Shown: positions 1 to 10,876, numbered from the stretch's first letter. The stretch is 64,000 nt of DNA from Pseudofrankia saprophytica (GCF_000235425.2 NZ_KI912266.1:3985293-4049292), one strand, 5' to 3'. The notes: a model not told the origin generated them from the letters alone. A program made the numbers and translations.

Positions 1-7
1 ACTACCC

Positions 8-364
8 ATGCCACGGTTCCACCACGCCAACCTCGGTGTTCCGCCGGGCCTGGACGACGCCGAGGGCGCGTTTCTCGTCGACGTCCTCGGCTACCGGAAG
101 ATGGATGTACCGCCCGACCTCGCCGACGTCGCCCGGTGGTACGAGGCGGACGACGGCAGCCAGATCCACCTGAGCATCGATCCCGACCACCGGCCCGCGG
201 CGCGGGCCCACACGGCCATCGAGGTCGACGAGGACGTCGAACGCCGGCTCGACGCCGCCGGCGTCGCCTACCGGTCCGGCGGCCGGGGCGATCTGGCGGT
301 GACGTTCTGCGCCGACCCGGCCGGCAACCTCTGGGAGCTGCGCCGGCACACGCGAACACCATGA
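8..364 (+). CDS. VOC (glyoxalase/bleomycin-resistance fold) family protein
   Basis: A 118-residue single-domain protein of the vicinal oxygen chelate superfamily. It opens with the typical FHHANLGVPPG strand, carries the paired beta-alpha-beta-beta-beta modules, and ends with the family signature DPAGNLWEL. VOC proteins are cytoplasmic metal-dependent lyases, isomerases, dioxygenases or drug-binding proteins. The exact substrate cannot be read from the sequence. The ATG at 8 is the only start visible, and any longer form would lie outside the window. Tandem palindromes begin at its stop codon. The neighbouring genes give no functional hint. Family assignment is firm; function is unknown. Confidence 0.85.
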   Translation: MPRFHHANLGVPPGLDDAEGAFLVDVLGYRKMDVPPDLADVARWYEADDGSQIHLSIDPDHRPAARAHTAIEVDEDVERRLDAAGVAYRSGGRGDLAVTFCADPAGNLWELRRHTRTP

Positions 365-366
365 CC

Positions 367-405
367 ATGACGTGGTCCACGTCATACACGTGGTCCACGT
401 CATAC
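367..405. repeat. two tandem 18-bp repeats, each containing a palindrome
   Basis: The 18-mer acgtggtccacgtcatac occurs twice head to tail (370-387 and 388-405). The first copy sits in a perfect 19-bp odd-centre palindrome (367-385, ATGACGTGG-T-CCACGTCAT). The second copy keeps a 13-bp palindrome core (388-400). This starts three bases after the VOC stop codon. Two in-phase palindromes suit an operator for a dimeric regulator, but a recent slippage duplication is equally possible. Confidence 0.6.
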
Positions 406-684
406 TCCGACCGGTGATCCGCCCGCGACGGGCGCGCGAATGTGCGGTGACCCCGCGCGCACGTCGCGAGGCGGGGACCGTGAGCGGAGGCCGCGCATGA
501 GCAACGGCGAGATCAGCAGGGGTGGCTACGGGGCATCTGCCCGGTGACGGTCTCCTTCTCGACGCCGGTGTTGGGCGGTGTGGATTCCATTCCGACGTGG
601 CCTTCTTTCACCGCGTGGAGCGGGCCGGACAACCTTGGACCATGCGCTACGATGACCTCCCGCCGGCTGGGGGGTGGACATGCT
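406..684. other. intergenic leader of the sigma-factor gene
   Basis: About 280 bp between the tandem palindromes and the chosen GTG start of the ECF sigma gene. The sigma reading frame stays open upstream to an ATG at 544, but that extension shows no family similarity and low-complexity codon use. It probably holds the sigma-operon promoter; I see no convincing -35/-10 pair. Confidence 0.35.
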
Positions 685-1269
685 GTGACGGGCGACAACG
701 CGCACCCGGTGGTGGGGCTCACGCAGCGGGACACGGAGCTGCACGGCCGGCTGGTCGCCGGCGACGAGCGCGCGCTGGACGAGATCTACGCATTGTTCGG
801 AATCCTGGTGCACGCGCTCGCGTATCGGGTGACCCGGGACCGGGACGCCGCGAATGACATAGCCCAGGACGTCTTCGGCTATTTCTGGGAACATCCGCTG
901 GCGTATGACCCCCATCGTGCCGGACTGCGAACGTGGCTGGCGATGCTGGCGCACCGGCGGTCCGTCGACTGGGTGCGCGGTGAGGAGCGGCGCCGCCGCC
1001 TGGCCGCACCGGAGCTTCACGGCCCGTTCGAACTGCCAGGCGTGGACGAGACCATCGAGGCGGCCGACACGTCCTGCCGGGTTCGCCTAATCGTGCGCGA
1101 TCTGCCCGACACCCTACGGACCGCGGTTGAACTGGCGTTCTATCGGGAAATGACCTACCGCGAGGTGGCGGCCGAGCTCGGAATACCGGAAGGCACCGCG
1201 AAATCGCGAATGCGAAACGCCCTCGCGCGTATCGCCCGAACTCTCGCCGCGGAAGGCATCGGCGAATGA
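685..1269 (+). CDS. ECF-type RNA polymerase sigma factor
   Basis: A group 4 (ECF) sigma factor of about 194 residues. Region 2 spans ALDEIYALFG to WVRGEERRRR, with the -10-recognition stretch AANDIAQDVF. Region 4 is the helix-turn-helix YREVAAELGIPEGTAKSR. It recruits RNA polymerase to a stress regulon. I chose GTG 685 because the purine-rich ggggtgg lies seven bases upstream and conserved sequence begins right after it; ATG 652 and ATG 544 are in-frame alternatives. The stop overlaps the next start (ATGA at 1266), the usual sigma/anti-sigma translational coupling. The inducing signal is unknown. Confidence 0.85.
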   Translation: MTGDNAHPVVGLTQRDTELHGRLVAGDERALDEIYALFGILVHALAYRVTRDRDAANDIAQDVFGYFWEHPLAYDPHRAGLRTWLAMLAHRRSVDWVRGEERRRRLAAPELHGPFELPGVDETIEAADTSCRVRLIVRDLPDTLRTAVELAFYREMTYREVAAELGIPEGTAKSRMRNALARIARTLAAEGIGE

Positions 1270-2336
1270 CCATGGGTGACGCGCACCTGCCCGAGGGGCG
1301 CCTGAGCGCGTTTCTCGCCGAACAGGCGATGGACCTGTGCGGCGCCGACGAGGCCCGGTTGATCGCCGGGCACACCTCCGCCTGCCCGACGTGCGCGGAC
1401 GCCTTGGCCTCGATCACGGCTGAGGCCGAGTGGCGGGAGGTCGACGACCTGTTGCTCGCCCTGGGCGACGTCGGCGAGCTTCCCGATGCCCCCGTGCCGG
1501 CCCGGCTGCGGGCGCCGGCCCGCGCGCGTCGGCGCCCGGCACCGCGGGTGCCCGCGTTCGCCGCTCCCTTCGCCGCCGCGGCCGGCATCCTCGAGTCGGT
1601 GCTGGCCGAGGTGGGCGATGACGCGCTGCGCGGGCCCAGCCCCGTGCTGACCTGGCGGGTGGGCGACCTGGTCGCGCACCTCGCCGCCGGCAACGCCCTG
1701 CTCGCGACGGCCCTCGGCGTCGCGGTCGAACCCCCGCCTGGCTCGGCCGTGGGCCTGGTCGGCCACACCGAGCGGCTGCTCGCCTGGGTCACCGGCTGGC
1801 CGCGCGAGCGCGTCCAGGCGCTGTGGCGCCACGACGTCGAGGCGATCGCGGCGAGGCTGAACGCCGAGCCGGAACTCGCCTCGCGCCACGTCGAGGTCGA
1901 CGGTGTCCGGCTGCCGGTCGCGGACCAGCTGACCGCCCGAGCTTTCGAGACCTGGGTACACGCCCGCGACATCGCCGCCGCGGTGGGCATGCGGGTACCC
2001 GCACCGCCCGTCGACAGCCTCGGCGCGATGGCGGACCTCGCGGCCAGGCTTCTGAGCACCCTGCCTCCGCGCGCGGCCACCGCCCCCGCCGGCACCGTGC
2101 GCCTGACGCTCACGGGCCCGGGTGGCGGCTCCTGGCTGGTCCAGGTCGGCGGCGAGGGCGCCGCCGACCTGCCCACGGCTGACCGGCCCGAGGCCGAGCT
2201 GACCCTCGACACCGTCGAGTTCTGCCTGTTGGTCGCGGACCGCGTGCATCCGGCCCGCCTGGACGCCGAGATCTTCGGCGACGACGCCCTCGCCGCCGAG
2301 CTCCTCGTGATCGCCCCCCAGCTGTCTGGCCCCTGA
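1266..2336 (+). CDS. zinc-finger anti-sigma factor fused to an MDMPI-like domain
   Basis: A 356-residue partner of the preceding sigma factor. Residues 1-60 form a ZAS/zf-HC2 anti-sigma domain with the HxxxCxxC motif HTSACPTC (His36, Cys40, Cys43). There is no transmembrane segment, so it is probably a soluble redox- or zinc-responsive anti-sigma. From about residue 100 it becomes a mycothiol-dependent maleylpyruvate isomerase N-terminal (DinB-like four-helix) domain, with WRVGDLVAHLAAGN and AFETWVHARDIAAA, the latter resembling the family's metal-site region. A C-terminal alpha/beta MDMPI/SCP2-like part follows. I infer that the second domain senses a thiol or metal state for the sigma switch. 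It overlaps the sigma gene by four bases. Confidence 0.8.
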   Translation: MTMGDAHLPEGRLSAFLAEQAMDLCGADEARLIAGHTSACPTCADALASITAEAEWREVDDLLLALGDVGELPDAPVPARLRAPARARRRPAPRVPAFAAPFAAAAGILESVLAEVGDDALRGPSPVLTWRVGDLVAHLAAGNALLATALGVAVEPPPGSAVGLVGHTERLLAWVTGWPRERVQALWRHDVEAIAARLNAEPELASRHVEVDGVRLPVADQLTARAFETWVHARDIAAAVGMRVPAPPVDSLGAMADLAARLLSTLPPRAATAPAGTVRLTLTGPGGGSWLVQVGGEGAADLPTADRPEAELTLDTVEFCLLVADRVHPARLDAEIFGDDALAAELLVIAPQLSGP

Positions 2337-2537
2337 CCGGAGGCCTGTGCAGCGTGCGCCCGGCGGGGGGGCGCCCGGCCCGCGGCCTGTCGGGCGGGCG
2401 CGCGGCCGCGATCCCCGTAACGTGGACAGGATGTGGCCACGCGGGAAAGCTCCGGAGATTCGTGCCGCCTGGCCGCGCCGCGCCGCCGGTCCGGCGGCGG
2501 CCGCGGCCATGTCGCCGCCGACGACAGTCTTCCGGTC

Positions 2538-3221
2538 ATGAGCGCGCGGCCGGCTCCCGGCGTGGACGACCTGGCCGCTGACCCGGCGCCGATGTCCACA
2601 CCAGGCATGGCTCCGGCGCGGACGTCGCGGCAGGCGGACCTGTTCGACGCCCTGCTGGGGATCTTCCTGACGGAGGGGTTCGCCCAGTTCACCCTGGCGG
2701 ACCTGGCCGCCCGGCTGCGCTGTTCGAAGAGCACGCTCTACGCGCTCGCGCACAGCAAGGAGCAGCTCGCGGTGGCGGTCGCCCGGCATTTCTTCCGCGC
2801 CGCTGCCGAGCGGATCGAGAACGACGTCGCCGCCGTGGCCGCGGCGAGCCCCGCCGAGACCGTGGGCGCCTACCTGGGCGGCGTCGCCCGCGAGCTCCGG
2901 CCCGCCTCGTCGGCGTTTCGCCGTGACCTGGCGGCGAACCCGGCGACCCGCGCCGAGTACGAGCGCAACACCCGCATCGCCGCCCGCCGGATCCGCGAGC
3001 TGGTGGCCGCGGGTGTCGAGGCCGGGGTGTTCCGCGGGGTCGACGCGGCCTTCGTCGGCCAGGCGGCGACGACGGTGATGTCGGCGATCCAGCGCGGCGA
3101 CATCACCGCCGCCACCGGCCTGTCGGACGCGGACGCCTACGCCGAGTTGGCGAGTCTCCTGCGCCACGGCCTCGCCGGCCCGGTTCCCGGCGCCACCGCC
3201 ACCAAAGTGCCCGGCTCTTAG
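2538..3221 (+). CDS. TetR/AcrR family transcriptional regulator
   Basis: The N-terminal helix-turn-helix reads FTLADLAARLRCSKSTLYALAHSKEQL, the canonical TetR recognition unit. It is followed by an alpha-helical ligand/dimer domain with the RDLAANPATRAEYERN and AARRIRELVAAGVEAGVFRGVD segments typical of TetR C-terminal domains. ATG 2538 gives about 227 residues; ATG 2592 is a plausible shorter start, and the frame is open to ATG 2433 without similarity. The ligand is unknown. No clearly regulated gene lies alongside, since the preceding genes are the sigma pair and the next gene is a small unknown. Confidence 0.8.
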   Translation: MSARPAPGVDDLAADPAPMSTPGMAPARTSRQADLFDALLGIFLTEGFAQFTLADLAARLRCSKSTLYALAHSKEQLAVAVARHFFRAAAERIENDVAAVAAASPAETVGAYLGGVARELRPASSAFRRDLAANPATRAEYERNTRIAARRIRELVAAGVEAGVFRGVDAAFVGQAATTVMSAIQRGDITAATGLSDADAYAELASLLRHGLAGPVPGATATKVPGS

Positions 3222-3289
3222 CCAGGTAGTGGCCCGAATCTAGCCATCTCCCTGTTGTCGTCCGGGCTTGTTCCGTCCACCATGGGCCT

Positions 3290-3544
3290 GTGCCGACCTG
3301 CGAAGAAATTGCTTCTATCGAGGATTCCGTGGACCGGGCAGCCCACGCGAACGAGCTGATCTGGCGCAACCATCCACGGCCCACGCAGCTGCGCCAGCTG
3401 CGGGCGGACGCCCTGCGCGCGGCGCTGCGCGAGGGCACGGACGTGACCGAGATCGCCAGCCGGCTCGGTGTCCGGTCCGACGACATCGCCTGGATGACCA
3501 GCCACGAGACGTCCACCTGGCCAGCGCGGCCCGTCACCCGCTGA
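3290..3544 (+). CDS. small hypothetical protein with a possible helix-turn-helix
   Basis: A GTG-started 84-residue protein. The central stretch TDVTEIASRLGVRSDDIAWM has the spacing of a helix-turn-helix, preceded by a charged helix (QLRQLRADALRAALREG). The N-terminal half (DSVDRAAHANELIWRN) is predicted helical. No named family is recognised. Codon use looks genuinely coding and the frame ends cleanly before a regulatory stretch. It could be a small DNA-binding or antitoxin-like regulator, but no toxin partner is visible. Confidence 0.5.
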   Translation: MPTCEEIASIEDSVDRAAHANELIWRNHPRPTQLRQLRADALRAALREGTDVTEIASRLGVRSDDIAWMTSHETSTWPARPVTR

Positions 3545-3672
3545 CGCCTCCGCGCGTCAGCGACCCGAACAGCCACGCATCCGCCGTCCGACCGCCCGAC
3601 TGGCCCGGCCGCCCGGCCGAGTGTTGGGCGGTCGGCGGGAGGGTGGGTCCTACCGTCAGCCATCAGCCGCCG

Positions 3673-3692
3673 GTCGGGACTAAGGTCCCGGC
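3673..3692. promoter_or_regulatory. DosR/DevR-box-like palindrome
   Basis: The 20-mer GTCGGGACTAAGGTCCCGGC matches the mycobacterial DosR box (TTSGGGACTWWAGTCCCSAA) at every core position except one central base, and forms an inverted GGGAC/GTCCC pair. It lies 78 bases upstream of the DosR-like regulator's ATG, as expected for positive autoregulation of that gene. Confidence 0.7.
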
Positions 3693-3770
3693 CGCGCGGT
3701 CCGTACCGACCGACGCCGACCGACCAAGCGCGTCACCTGCGCGGCGTCGTCCGCGCGTATGGTTTTGATC

Positions 3771-4418
3771 ATGAGCGATGTGCGGGTGTTCCTCCTGGAT
3801 GATCACGAGATCGTTCGGCGTGGTATCCGGGAGATGCTCGAGGACGCGGGTGATCTGCGGGTGGTGGGTGAGGCGTCCACGGCGGAGGAGGCGTTGCGGC
3901 GGATTCCGGCGGTGTCGCCGGATGTGGCCGTGCTGGATGCCCGGTTGGGGGACGGCAGCGGTATCGATGTGTGCCGTGAGATCCGTTCGGCGCATCCGGA
4001 GATCGGTTGTCTGATCCTGACGTCGTATGACGACGACGACGCCCTGTTCTCCGCGATCATGGCTGGTGCGGCGGGTTACCTGCTCAAGCAGATCAGGGGG
4101 ACAGATCTCGTCGGTGGGATCCGTGAGATCGCCGCGGGCCGGTCGTTGCTCGACCCGGCGGTCACGCAGAGGGTCCTTACCCGTCTGCGGGAGGGGTCGA
4201 CGGGGGACCCGAAGCTGGCCACGTTGGGGGTCCGGGAGCGTGAGATCCTGCGGCTGGTCGCCGAGGGCCTGACGAACCGGCAGATCGCCGGCCGGATCCA
4301 CCTGTCCGAGAAGACCGTCAAGAACTACGTCTCCTCGATCCTGGTCAAGCTCGGCCTGACCAGCCGCACCCAGGCCGCCGTCTTCGCGACCCGGCTCGGC
4401 GCCGGCTCCCGCGGCTGA
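3771..4418 (+). CDS. devR: DosR/DevR-like NarL-family response regulator
   Basis: A 215-residue two-domain regulator. The receiver has the acidic pair Asp10/Asp11, phospho-acceptor Asp56 (VAVLDARLGDG), Thr84 and Lys106. The C-terminal LuxR helix-turn-helix reads GLTNRQIAGRIHLSEKTVKN, followed by a tail like that of M. tuberculosis DosR (RTQAAVFAT). In mycobacteria DosR switches on the hypoxia/nitric-oxide dormancy regulon. I chose ATG 3771 because the receiver starts immediately; ATG 3759 would add four residues. A DosR-like box lies upstream, and the Rv2004c-like and DosS-like genes follow on the same strand, forming a compact module. Confidence 0.88.
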   Translation: MSDVRVFLLDDHEIVRRGIREMLEDAGDLRVVGEASTAEEALRRIPAVSPDVAVLDARLGDGSGIDVCREIRSAHPEIGCLILTSYDDDDALFSAIMAGAAGYLLKQIRGTDLVGGIREIAAGRSLLDPAVTQRVLTRLREGSTGDPKLATLGVREREILRLVAEGLTNRQIAGRIHLSEKTVKNYVSSILVKLGLTSRTQAAVFATRLGAGSRG

Positions 4419-4680
4419 CGGCGCGCCCTCCCGCGCACCCACCACCTCCCTCCGTCCGCCGGGCGAAACCGGCCAGGACGATGCCGGGTTGCCCGTTTCG
4501 CGGCGGTGCGCGCGTGGGCAGGAGTCTCCGATGGGTCCAACCGTCCCGAGCCGGACACGCCAAACGCCGCCGGACGGCGGTCCGAACGGCCCCGCCGCCG
4601 GCTACGTCCGGCGCCCCGACAGCACCCCTGGCGACGGCGATGCTGGACGGGCCGCAACCAGACCGCGCCGAGGAGGCCCG

Positions 4681-6282
4681 ATGCCCGGGCACGACACCGT
4701 CACCGCCCCCGCGGCCGCGCGCGGCCCGGGTCCCGCAGGAGCCGGCCGGCCCGGGCGGTCAGGGCGGCCCGAACGGGAACGGGCCGCGGGCCCCAGCCGC
4801 GGCCGATGGGACGTGGACGCCGTACCGCGCGGCGAGACGACCGAGACGCACAGCGCGACGCTCACCTTCGCCGTTGACCTGGTCTACAAGGTCAAGAAGC
4901 CTCTCGACCTAGGGTTCCTCGACTTCCGTACCCGCGAGGCCCGGCTGGCCGCCTGCGAGGACGAGGTCGCGCTCAACCGGCGCCTCGCCCCCGACGTCTA
5001 CCTCGGCGTCGCCGATCTGCGCGACGGCGAGGGCCGGCTCGTCGACCACGCCGTGGTGATGCGCCGGCTACCCGAGCGACGCCGGCTGTCCACGCTGGTC
5101 CGGCGCGGTCAGCCCCTCGACGAGGCGCTGCGGGCGGTCGCGCGCCGGCTCGCCGCCTTCCACGCCGCCTGCGCGACGTCGCCGCAGATCGAGGCGGCGG
5201 GGAGCCTCGACACGCTCGCGGGCCTGTGGCGCGAGGGCGTCGAGGGAGTAGCGCCCTTCCGGGACGGCATCCTGGACGGCCAGGTCATCGACGAGATCGA
5301 CCAGCTCTCGGGCCGCTACCTGGCCGGGCGGGCGCCGCTGCTGGCGGAGCGGATCCGCACCGGCCGGGTCCGCGACGGGCACGGCGACCTGCAGGCCGAC
5401 GACATCTTCTGCCTGCCGGATGGCCCGCGCATCCTCGACTGCATCGAGTTCGACCAGCGGCTTCGGGTCGGCGACGTGCTCGGCGACGTGGCGTTCCTCG
5501 CGATGGACCTGGAACGGCTCGGCGCGCGCGAGGAGGCCGAGCGGTTCGTCGGCTGGTACCGGGAGTTCTCCGGCGAGACGCACCCGCCGTCGCTGGAGCA
5601 CCTCTACATCGCCTACCGGGCGTTCGTCCGCGCCAAGGTGACCTGCGTGCGGTCCGGGCAGGGGGACGGGGACGCCGCCGACCTCGCCCGTCGGCTGGCC
5701 GCGCTCACGCTCGACCACCTGCGCCGCGGCCGGGTACGCCTGGTGCTGGTGGGTGGCCTGCCGGGCACCGGGAAGTCGACGCTCGCCGGCCAGCTGGCCG
5801 AGGCCGAGGACGGCTGGGCGCTGCTGCGCTCGGACGTGGTGCGCAAGGAGCTCGCCGGCCTGCCGGTGGACGCGCCGGCGCCGGCGGAGCTCAACCCGGG
5901 CATGAACGCCGGGATCTACGCGCCGGCGGCGACCGAGGCCGTCTACGCCGAGCTGCTGCGTCGCGCCGGGCACGCGCTCGCGCACGGCGAGAACGTGCTG
6001 CTGGACGCCTCGTGGTCGTCGGCCGCCGCCAGGGCCGCCGCGGCGCGGCTCGCCACCGCCGCGGCGGTCGACCTCGTCGAGCTGCGCTGCGTGACCGCGC
6101 CCGAGGTGGCGGCCGCCAGGATCGCCCGGCGGGCGGCCGGCGGGCGGGACGCCTCCGACGCGACGGCGGCGGTGCACGCCGCGATGGCGGCCCGCGCGGA
6201 CCCGTGGCCGACGGCGACGGTGATCCACACGACCGCCCCGCCCACCGAGTCGGCCGCGATGGCCCGCCGCCGCCTGCGCTAG
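4681..6282 (+). CDS. phosphotransferase-like/AAA kinase fusion (Rv2004c-like)
   Basis: A 533-residue two-part protein. The N-terminal part is aminoglycoside-phosphotransferase-like, with DGHGDLQADDIFC as the catalytic HGDLxxxN-type loop (the metal Asn is replaced) and ILDCIEFD as the metal-binding Asp motif. The C-terminal part is a P-loop kinase with Walker A GLPGTGKST and an RSDVVRKEL switch, as in AAA_33 proteins. M. tuberculosis Rv2004c, a DosR-regulon gene, has this architecture. The start is fixed by gaggagg ending four bases before ATG 4681; upstream in-frame sequence is low-complexity. It lies between the DosR-like and DosS-like genes. The substrate is unknown. Confidence 0.82.
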   Translation: MPGHDTVTAPAAARGPGPAGAGRPGRSGRPERERAAGPSRGRWDVDAVPRGETTETHSATLTFAVDLVYKVKKPLDLGFLDFRTREARLAACEDEVALNRRLAPDVYLGVADLRDGEGRLVDHAVVMRRLPERRRLSTLVRRGQPLDEALRAVARRLAAFHAACATSPQIEAAGSLDTLAGLWREGVEGVAPFRDGILDGQVIDEIDQLSGRYLAGRAPLLAERIRTGRVRDGHGDLQADDIFCLPDGPRILDCIEFDQRLRVGDVLGDVAFLAMDLERLGAREEAERFVGWYREFSGETHPPSLEHLYIAYRAFVRAKVTCVRSGQGDGDAADLARRLAALTLDHLRRGRVRLVLVGGLPGTGKSTLAGQLAEAEDGWALLRSDVVRKELAGLPVDAPAPAELNPGMNAGIYAPAATEAVYAELLRRAGHALAHGENVLLDASWSSAAARAAAARLATAAAVDLVELRCVTAPEVAAARIARRAAGGRDASDATAAVHAAMAARADPWPTATVIHTTAPPTESAAMARRRLR

Positions 6283-6367
6283 CCAGCCCCACCCTGTGGC
6301 TGCCCCGTCCCCGCCCGTCCCGCGTCTGCCCCGCCCGCGCCGGTCCCGGTCCCGCGGCGCGGCCTGA

Positions 6368-8275
<1,908 letters not shown>

Positions 8276-8447
8276 GGGGGGAGTGCCGGCCGTGTCCCAC
8301 GTGTAGGCCGGGTCTCCCGTGCTACCCGTGCCCCGGCGTGTCGGAGCCGGCGATCCCGGGTGATACCGACAGCTTTCGAATATCGTGTTCTTCCTGGAAG
8401 GGTGCCACTAGGGGCAGGATAGTCGTCATGCCGACGGAATATTCGCT

Positions 8448-10520
8448 ATGACCGGCCAGGTCGCGGCGTTCGCGAACACCGTCATCTTGTCGACCTACTT
8501 GGCGATCTCGCTGACGATCGCGCGCGGCCTCTGGAAATCGCGCCAGTGGCGCAACAACAAGCTGGGTACTGCAACTGCCGCGATCTTCTTCACCTGCGCG
8601 GTCGGGCACGGCCTGCATGCCGTGTTGTACTTCAGCGTCGCCGCGAACCCGTCGGCAGGGGCCTTCCACATACACGGCGGCGAGCTGGGCGGCCTCGGGC
8701 TTGCCAGCGCCGTCTGGGACGTGGTCACGGCGTTCGTCGGTATCTGGTACTGGTCACTGCGTGGACGTTTCCCGGCGCTTGTCCGCGGCGCGGCCGTGTT
8801 CGAGGACCTGCGGCTGCGCCAGACCGCGGAACGCAAGCTGCGGCTGTCCGAACAGCGATACCGCGGAATTGTGGAGACCACCAGTGAGGGCGTCGTCCTC
8901 ATCGACGCCACCGGCGCCATCGACTACTCCAACGCCCAGTTCGCCGCTCTCGTCGGTCATACGCCGCGCGAGGTGTACGGCATGACGTTCGCCGACCTGG
9001 TGCTGCCCAGCCACCGGGGGCCGCTGCTGGCCGCGCTGGCGGCGGTTCGTGAACGCGGCACCCAGCGCATCGAGGTCGAGCTCGCCCCCGCCGGCGGCTC
9101 GCCGGGTGACGGCCGTGGCCACAGGGTGCACGCGCAGATCGCGCTCACCGCCCGCGCCGACAGCGAGACCGGACCGGCCGGGACGCAACGCGCCGCCCTC
9201 CCGCCGGCGGACGGCCACGGCCCGGGGGGCGCGACGCCCTCGGACAGCTTCGGCGGGGCGCTCGCGATGGTCGCCGACGTGACCGAGCGGCGCAACGTGG
9301 AGGCACAGCTGCGGCAGTCGCAGCGGCTGGACGCGGTCGGCCAGCTCGCCGGCGGCGTGGCGCACGACTTCAACAACCTGCTCACCGTGATCGACGGTTA
9401 CGCCGCCCTTCTGCTCGGCGAGGTCGAGGGGCCGGTCCGCCGCGACGTCGTCGCGATCCGGGACGCGGCCGCGCGCGCCTCGGCGCTCACCCGCCAGCTG
9501 CTCGCGTTCTCCCGCACCCAGGCGATCCAGCCGCAGGCCGTCGACGTCAACGAGCTCGTGGGCGGCGTCGAGGACATGCTTCGCAGGCTGATCCGGGAGA
9601 ACATCCAGATCGTCGTGCGGGCCGAGGCCCAGAACGCGATCGTCTGGGCCGACCGCGGCCAGCTCGAGCAGGTGCTCATCAACCTGGCGGTGAACAGCCG
9701 GGACGCGATGCCCGACGGCGGCCAGCTCACGATCAGCACGGCGCGCGCCCTGCTCACGCCGGCCACGCACGCGCCGGCCGGCATCGGCGTCGACGGCGCG
9801 AGTGGCGGCCTGGCGGAGCATGTGCTGCTCACCGTCGCGGACACCGGCGTCGGCATCCCGGAGGAGATCCGCGGCCTCATCTTCGAGCCGTTCGTCTCGA
9901 CGAAGGAGGCCGGCCAGGGCACCGGGCTGGGCCTGTCGACCGTCTACGGCATCGTCCGCCAGGCGGGCGGCCAGGTGCTCGTCGACTCGGTGCGCGGCGT
10001 CGGCACCGTCGTGCGGGTCTACCTGCCGGCCACGTCGTCGGCGCCGAACGCGGCCAGCCCCCGGCGGGACACCGACGAGATCTCCGGCGGGCGCGGGACG
10101 GTACTGCTGGTCGAGGACGACGGGCAGGTGCGCCGGCTGACCGAGCGGATCCTGCTCATGGCGGGCTATGACGTGCTGACCGCCGCCGACGGCCCGGAGG
10201 CGCTCGAGCTCGCCGAGAACGCGCCCGCCCTCGACATCCTGGTCACCGACGTGATGATGCCGAGGATGAACGGCCGCCAGCTCGCCGACCTGCTGCGCGC
10301 GTCCCGCCCCGGCCTGCCGGTGCTGTATGTGTCCGCCTACCACCGGGGCATGATCAACCCGACGCCCGTCGCGTCGCACGGCGTCGCCCACGTGGAGAAG
10401 CCGTGCTCGCCGGCGGTGCTCACCGAGAAGGTCAGCGAGCTGCTCGCCGCCGCGAAGACAACCCGCCGCGTCCCTGGCCTGCGTCCTCAACCCACCGGTC
10501 TCACGACGGGAGGATCATGA
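8448..10520 (+). CDS. membrane PAS hybrid histidine kinase with receiver domain
   Basis: A 690-residue hybrid kinase. Three hydrophobic segments lie in the first 110 residues, the second containing a His pair (CAVGHGLHAVLYF) that could hold a cofactor. A PAS domain follows (YRGIVETTSEGVVLIDATG), then HisKA with GGVAHDFNNLL, a HATPase (NLAVNSRDAMPDGG, DTGVGIPEE, GTGLGLSTVYG), and a C-terminal receiver with VLLVEDD and VTDVMMPRMNG. It probably autophosphorylates and passes phosphate to its own receiver; no output domain is present, so another regulator must act downstream. The start lies in a comparatively AT-rich leader. Its stop overlaps the next ATG (ATGA). Confidence 0.88.
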   Translation: MTGQVAAFANTVILSTYLAISLTIARGLWKSRQWRNNKLGTATAAIFFTCAVGHGLHAVLYFSVAANPSAGAFHIHGGELGGLGLASAVWDVVTAFVGIWYWSLRGRFPALVRGAAVFEDLRLRQTAERKLRLSEQRYRGIVETTSEGVVLIDATGAIDYSNAQFAALVGHTPREVYGMTFADLVLPSHRGPLLAALAAVRERGTQRIEVELAPAGGSPGDGRGHRVHAQIALTARADSETGPAGTQRAALPPADGHGPGGATPSDSFGGALAMVADVTERRNVEAQLRQSQRLDAVGQLAGGVAHDFNNLLTVIDGYAALLLGEVEGPVRRDVVAIRDAAARASALTRQLLAFSRTQAIQPQAVDVNELVGGVEDMLRRLIRENIQIVVRAEAQNAIVWADRGQLEQVLINLAVNSRDAMPDGGQLTISTARALLTPATHAPAGIGVDGASGGLAEHVLLTVADTGVGIPEEIRGLIFEPFVSTKEAGQGTGLGLSTVYGIVRQAGGQVLVDSVRGVGTVVRVYLPATSSAPNAASPRRDTDEISGGRGTVLLVEDDGQVRRLTERILLMAGYDVLTAADGPEALELAENAPALDILVTDVMMPRMNGRQLADLLRASRPGLPVLYVSAYHRGMINPTPVASHGVAHVEKPCSPAVLTEKVSELLAAAKTTRRVPGLRPQPTGLTTGGS

Positions 10521-10876
10521 TCGGGAAGCTGCAGACGATGGTCCTGGACTGCCCCGACCCGCTCGCGCTCGCCGAGTTCTACGGTGCGCTGCTGGGCCTG
10601 TCGGTCACCAAGATCGAGGCGGACTGGGTGGTGCTCGGCGGCCCGGCCGGCGCCCGCCTGGACTTCCAGCTCGCGCCCGACCACGTCCCGCCGAGCTGGC
10701 CGGACCCGGCCCGCCCGCAGCAGATGCACCTGGACATCGAGGTCGACGACCTCGACGAGGGCGAGCGGCGGGTGCTGGAGCTCGGCGCGACGCTGCTGTC
10801 CAGGGACCAGTCCCCGGACAGTTTCCGCGTATTCGCCGACCCCGCCGGCCACCCGTTCTGCCTGGTCACCGAGTAG
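10517..10876 (+). CDS. VOC (glyoxalase-like) family protein
   Basis: A 119-residue VOC-fold protein: KLQTMVLDCPDPLALAEFYGALLGL at the N-terminus, MHLDIEVDDLDEG in the middle, and FADPAGHPFCLV as the closing signature. ATG 10517 has gggagg four bases upstream and overlaps the hybrid-kinase stop, so the two are translationally coupled. VOC proteins of this size usually dimerise and bind a metal with two His/Glu pairs; the ligand is unknown. The coupling suggests co-expression with the kinase rather than a proven shared pathway. Confidence 0.85.
   Translation: MIGKLQTMVLDCPDPLALAEFYGALLGLSVTKIEADWVVLGGPAGARLDFQLAPDHVPPSWPDPARPQQMHLDIEVDDLDEGERRVLELGATLLSRDQSPDSFRVFADPAGHPFCLVTE

Noticed and set aside
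367-405. CRISPR-like repeat
   Set aside because: Two directly abutting copies, no spacers and no cas genes nearby.
719-2734. Long minus-strand frame antisense to the sigma/anti-sigma genes
   Set aside because: Arg/Ala/Pro-rich shadow translation with no domain; the plus-strand genes have clear motifs.
1155-3167. 670-residue minus-strand frame across the anti-sigma and TetR genes
   Set aside because: No recognisable family and crosses two well-supported plus-strand genes.
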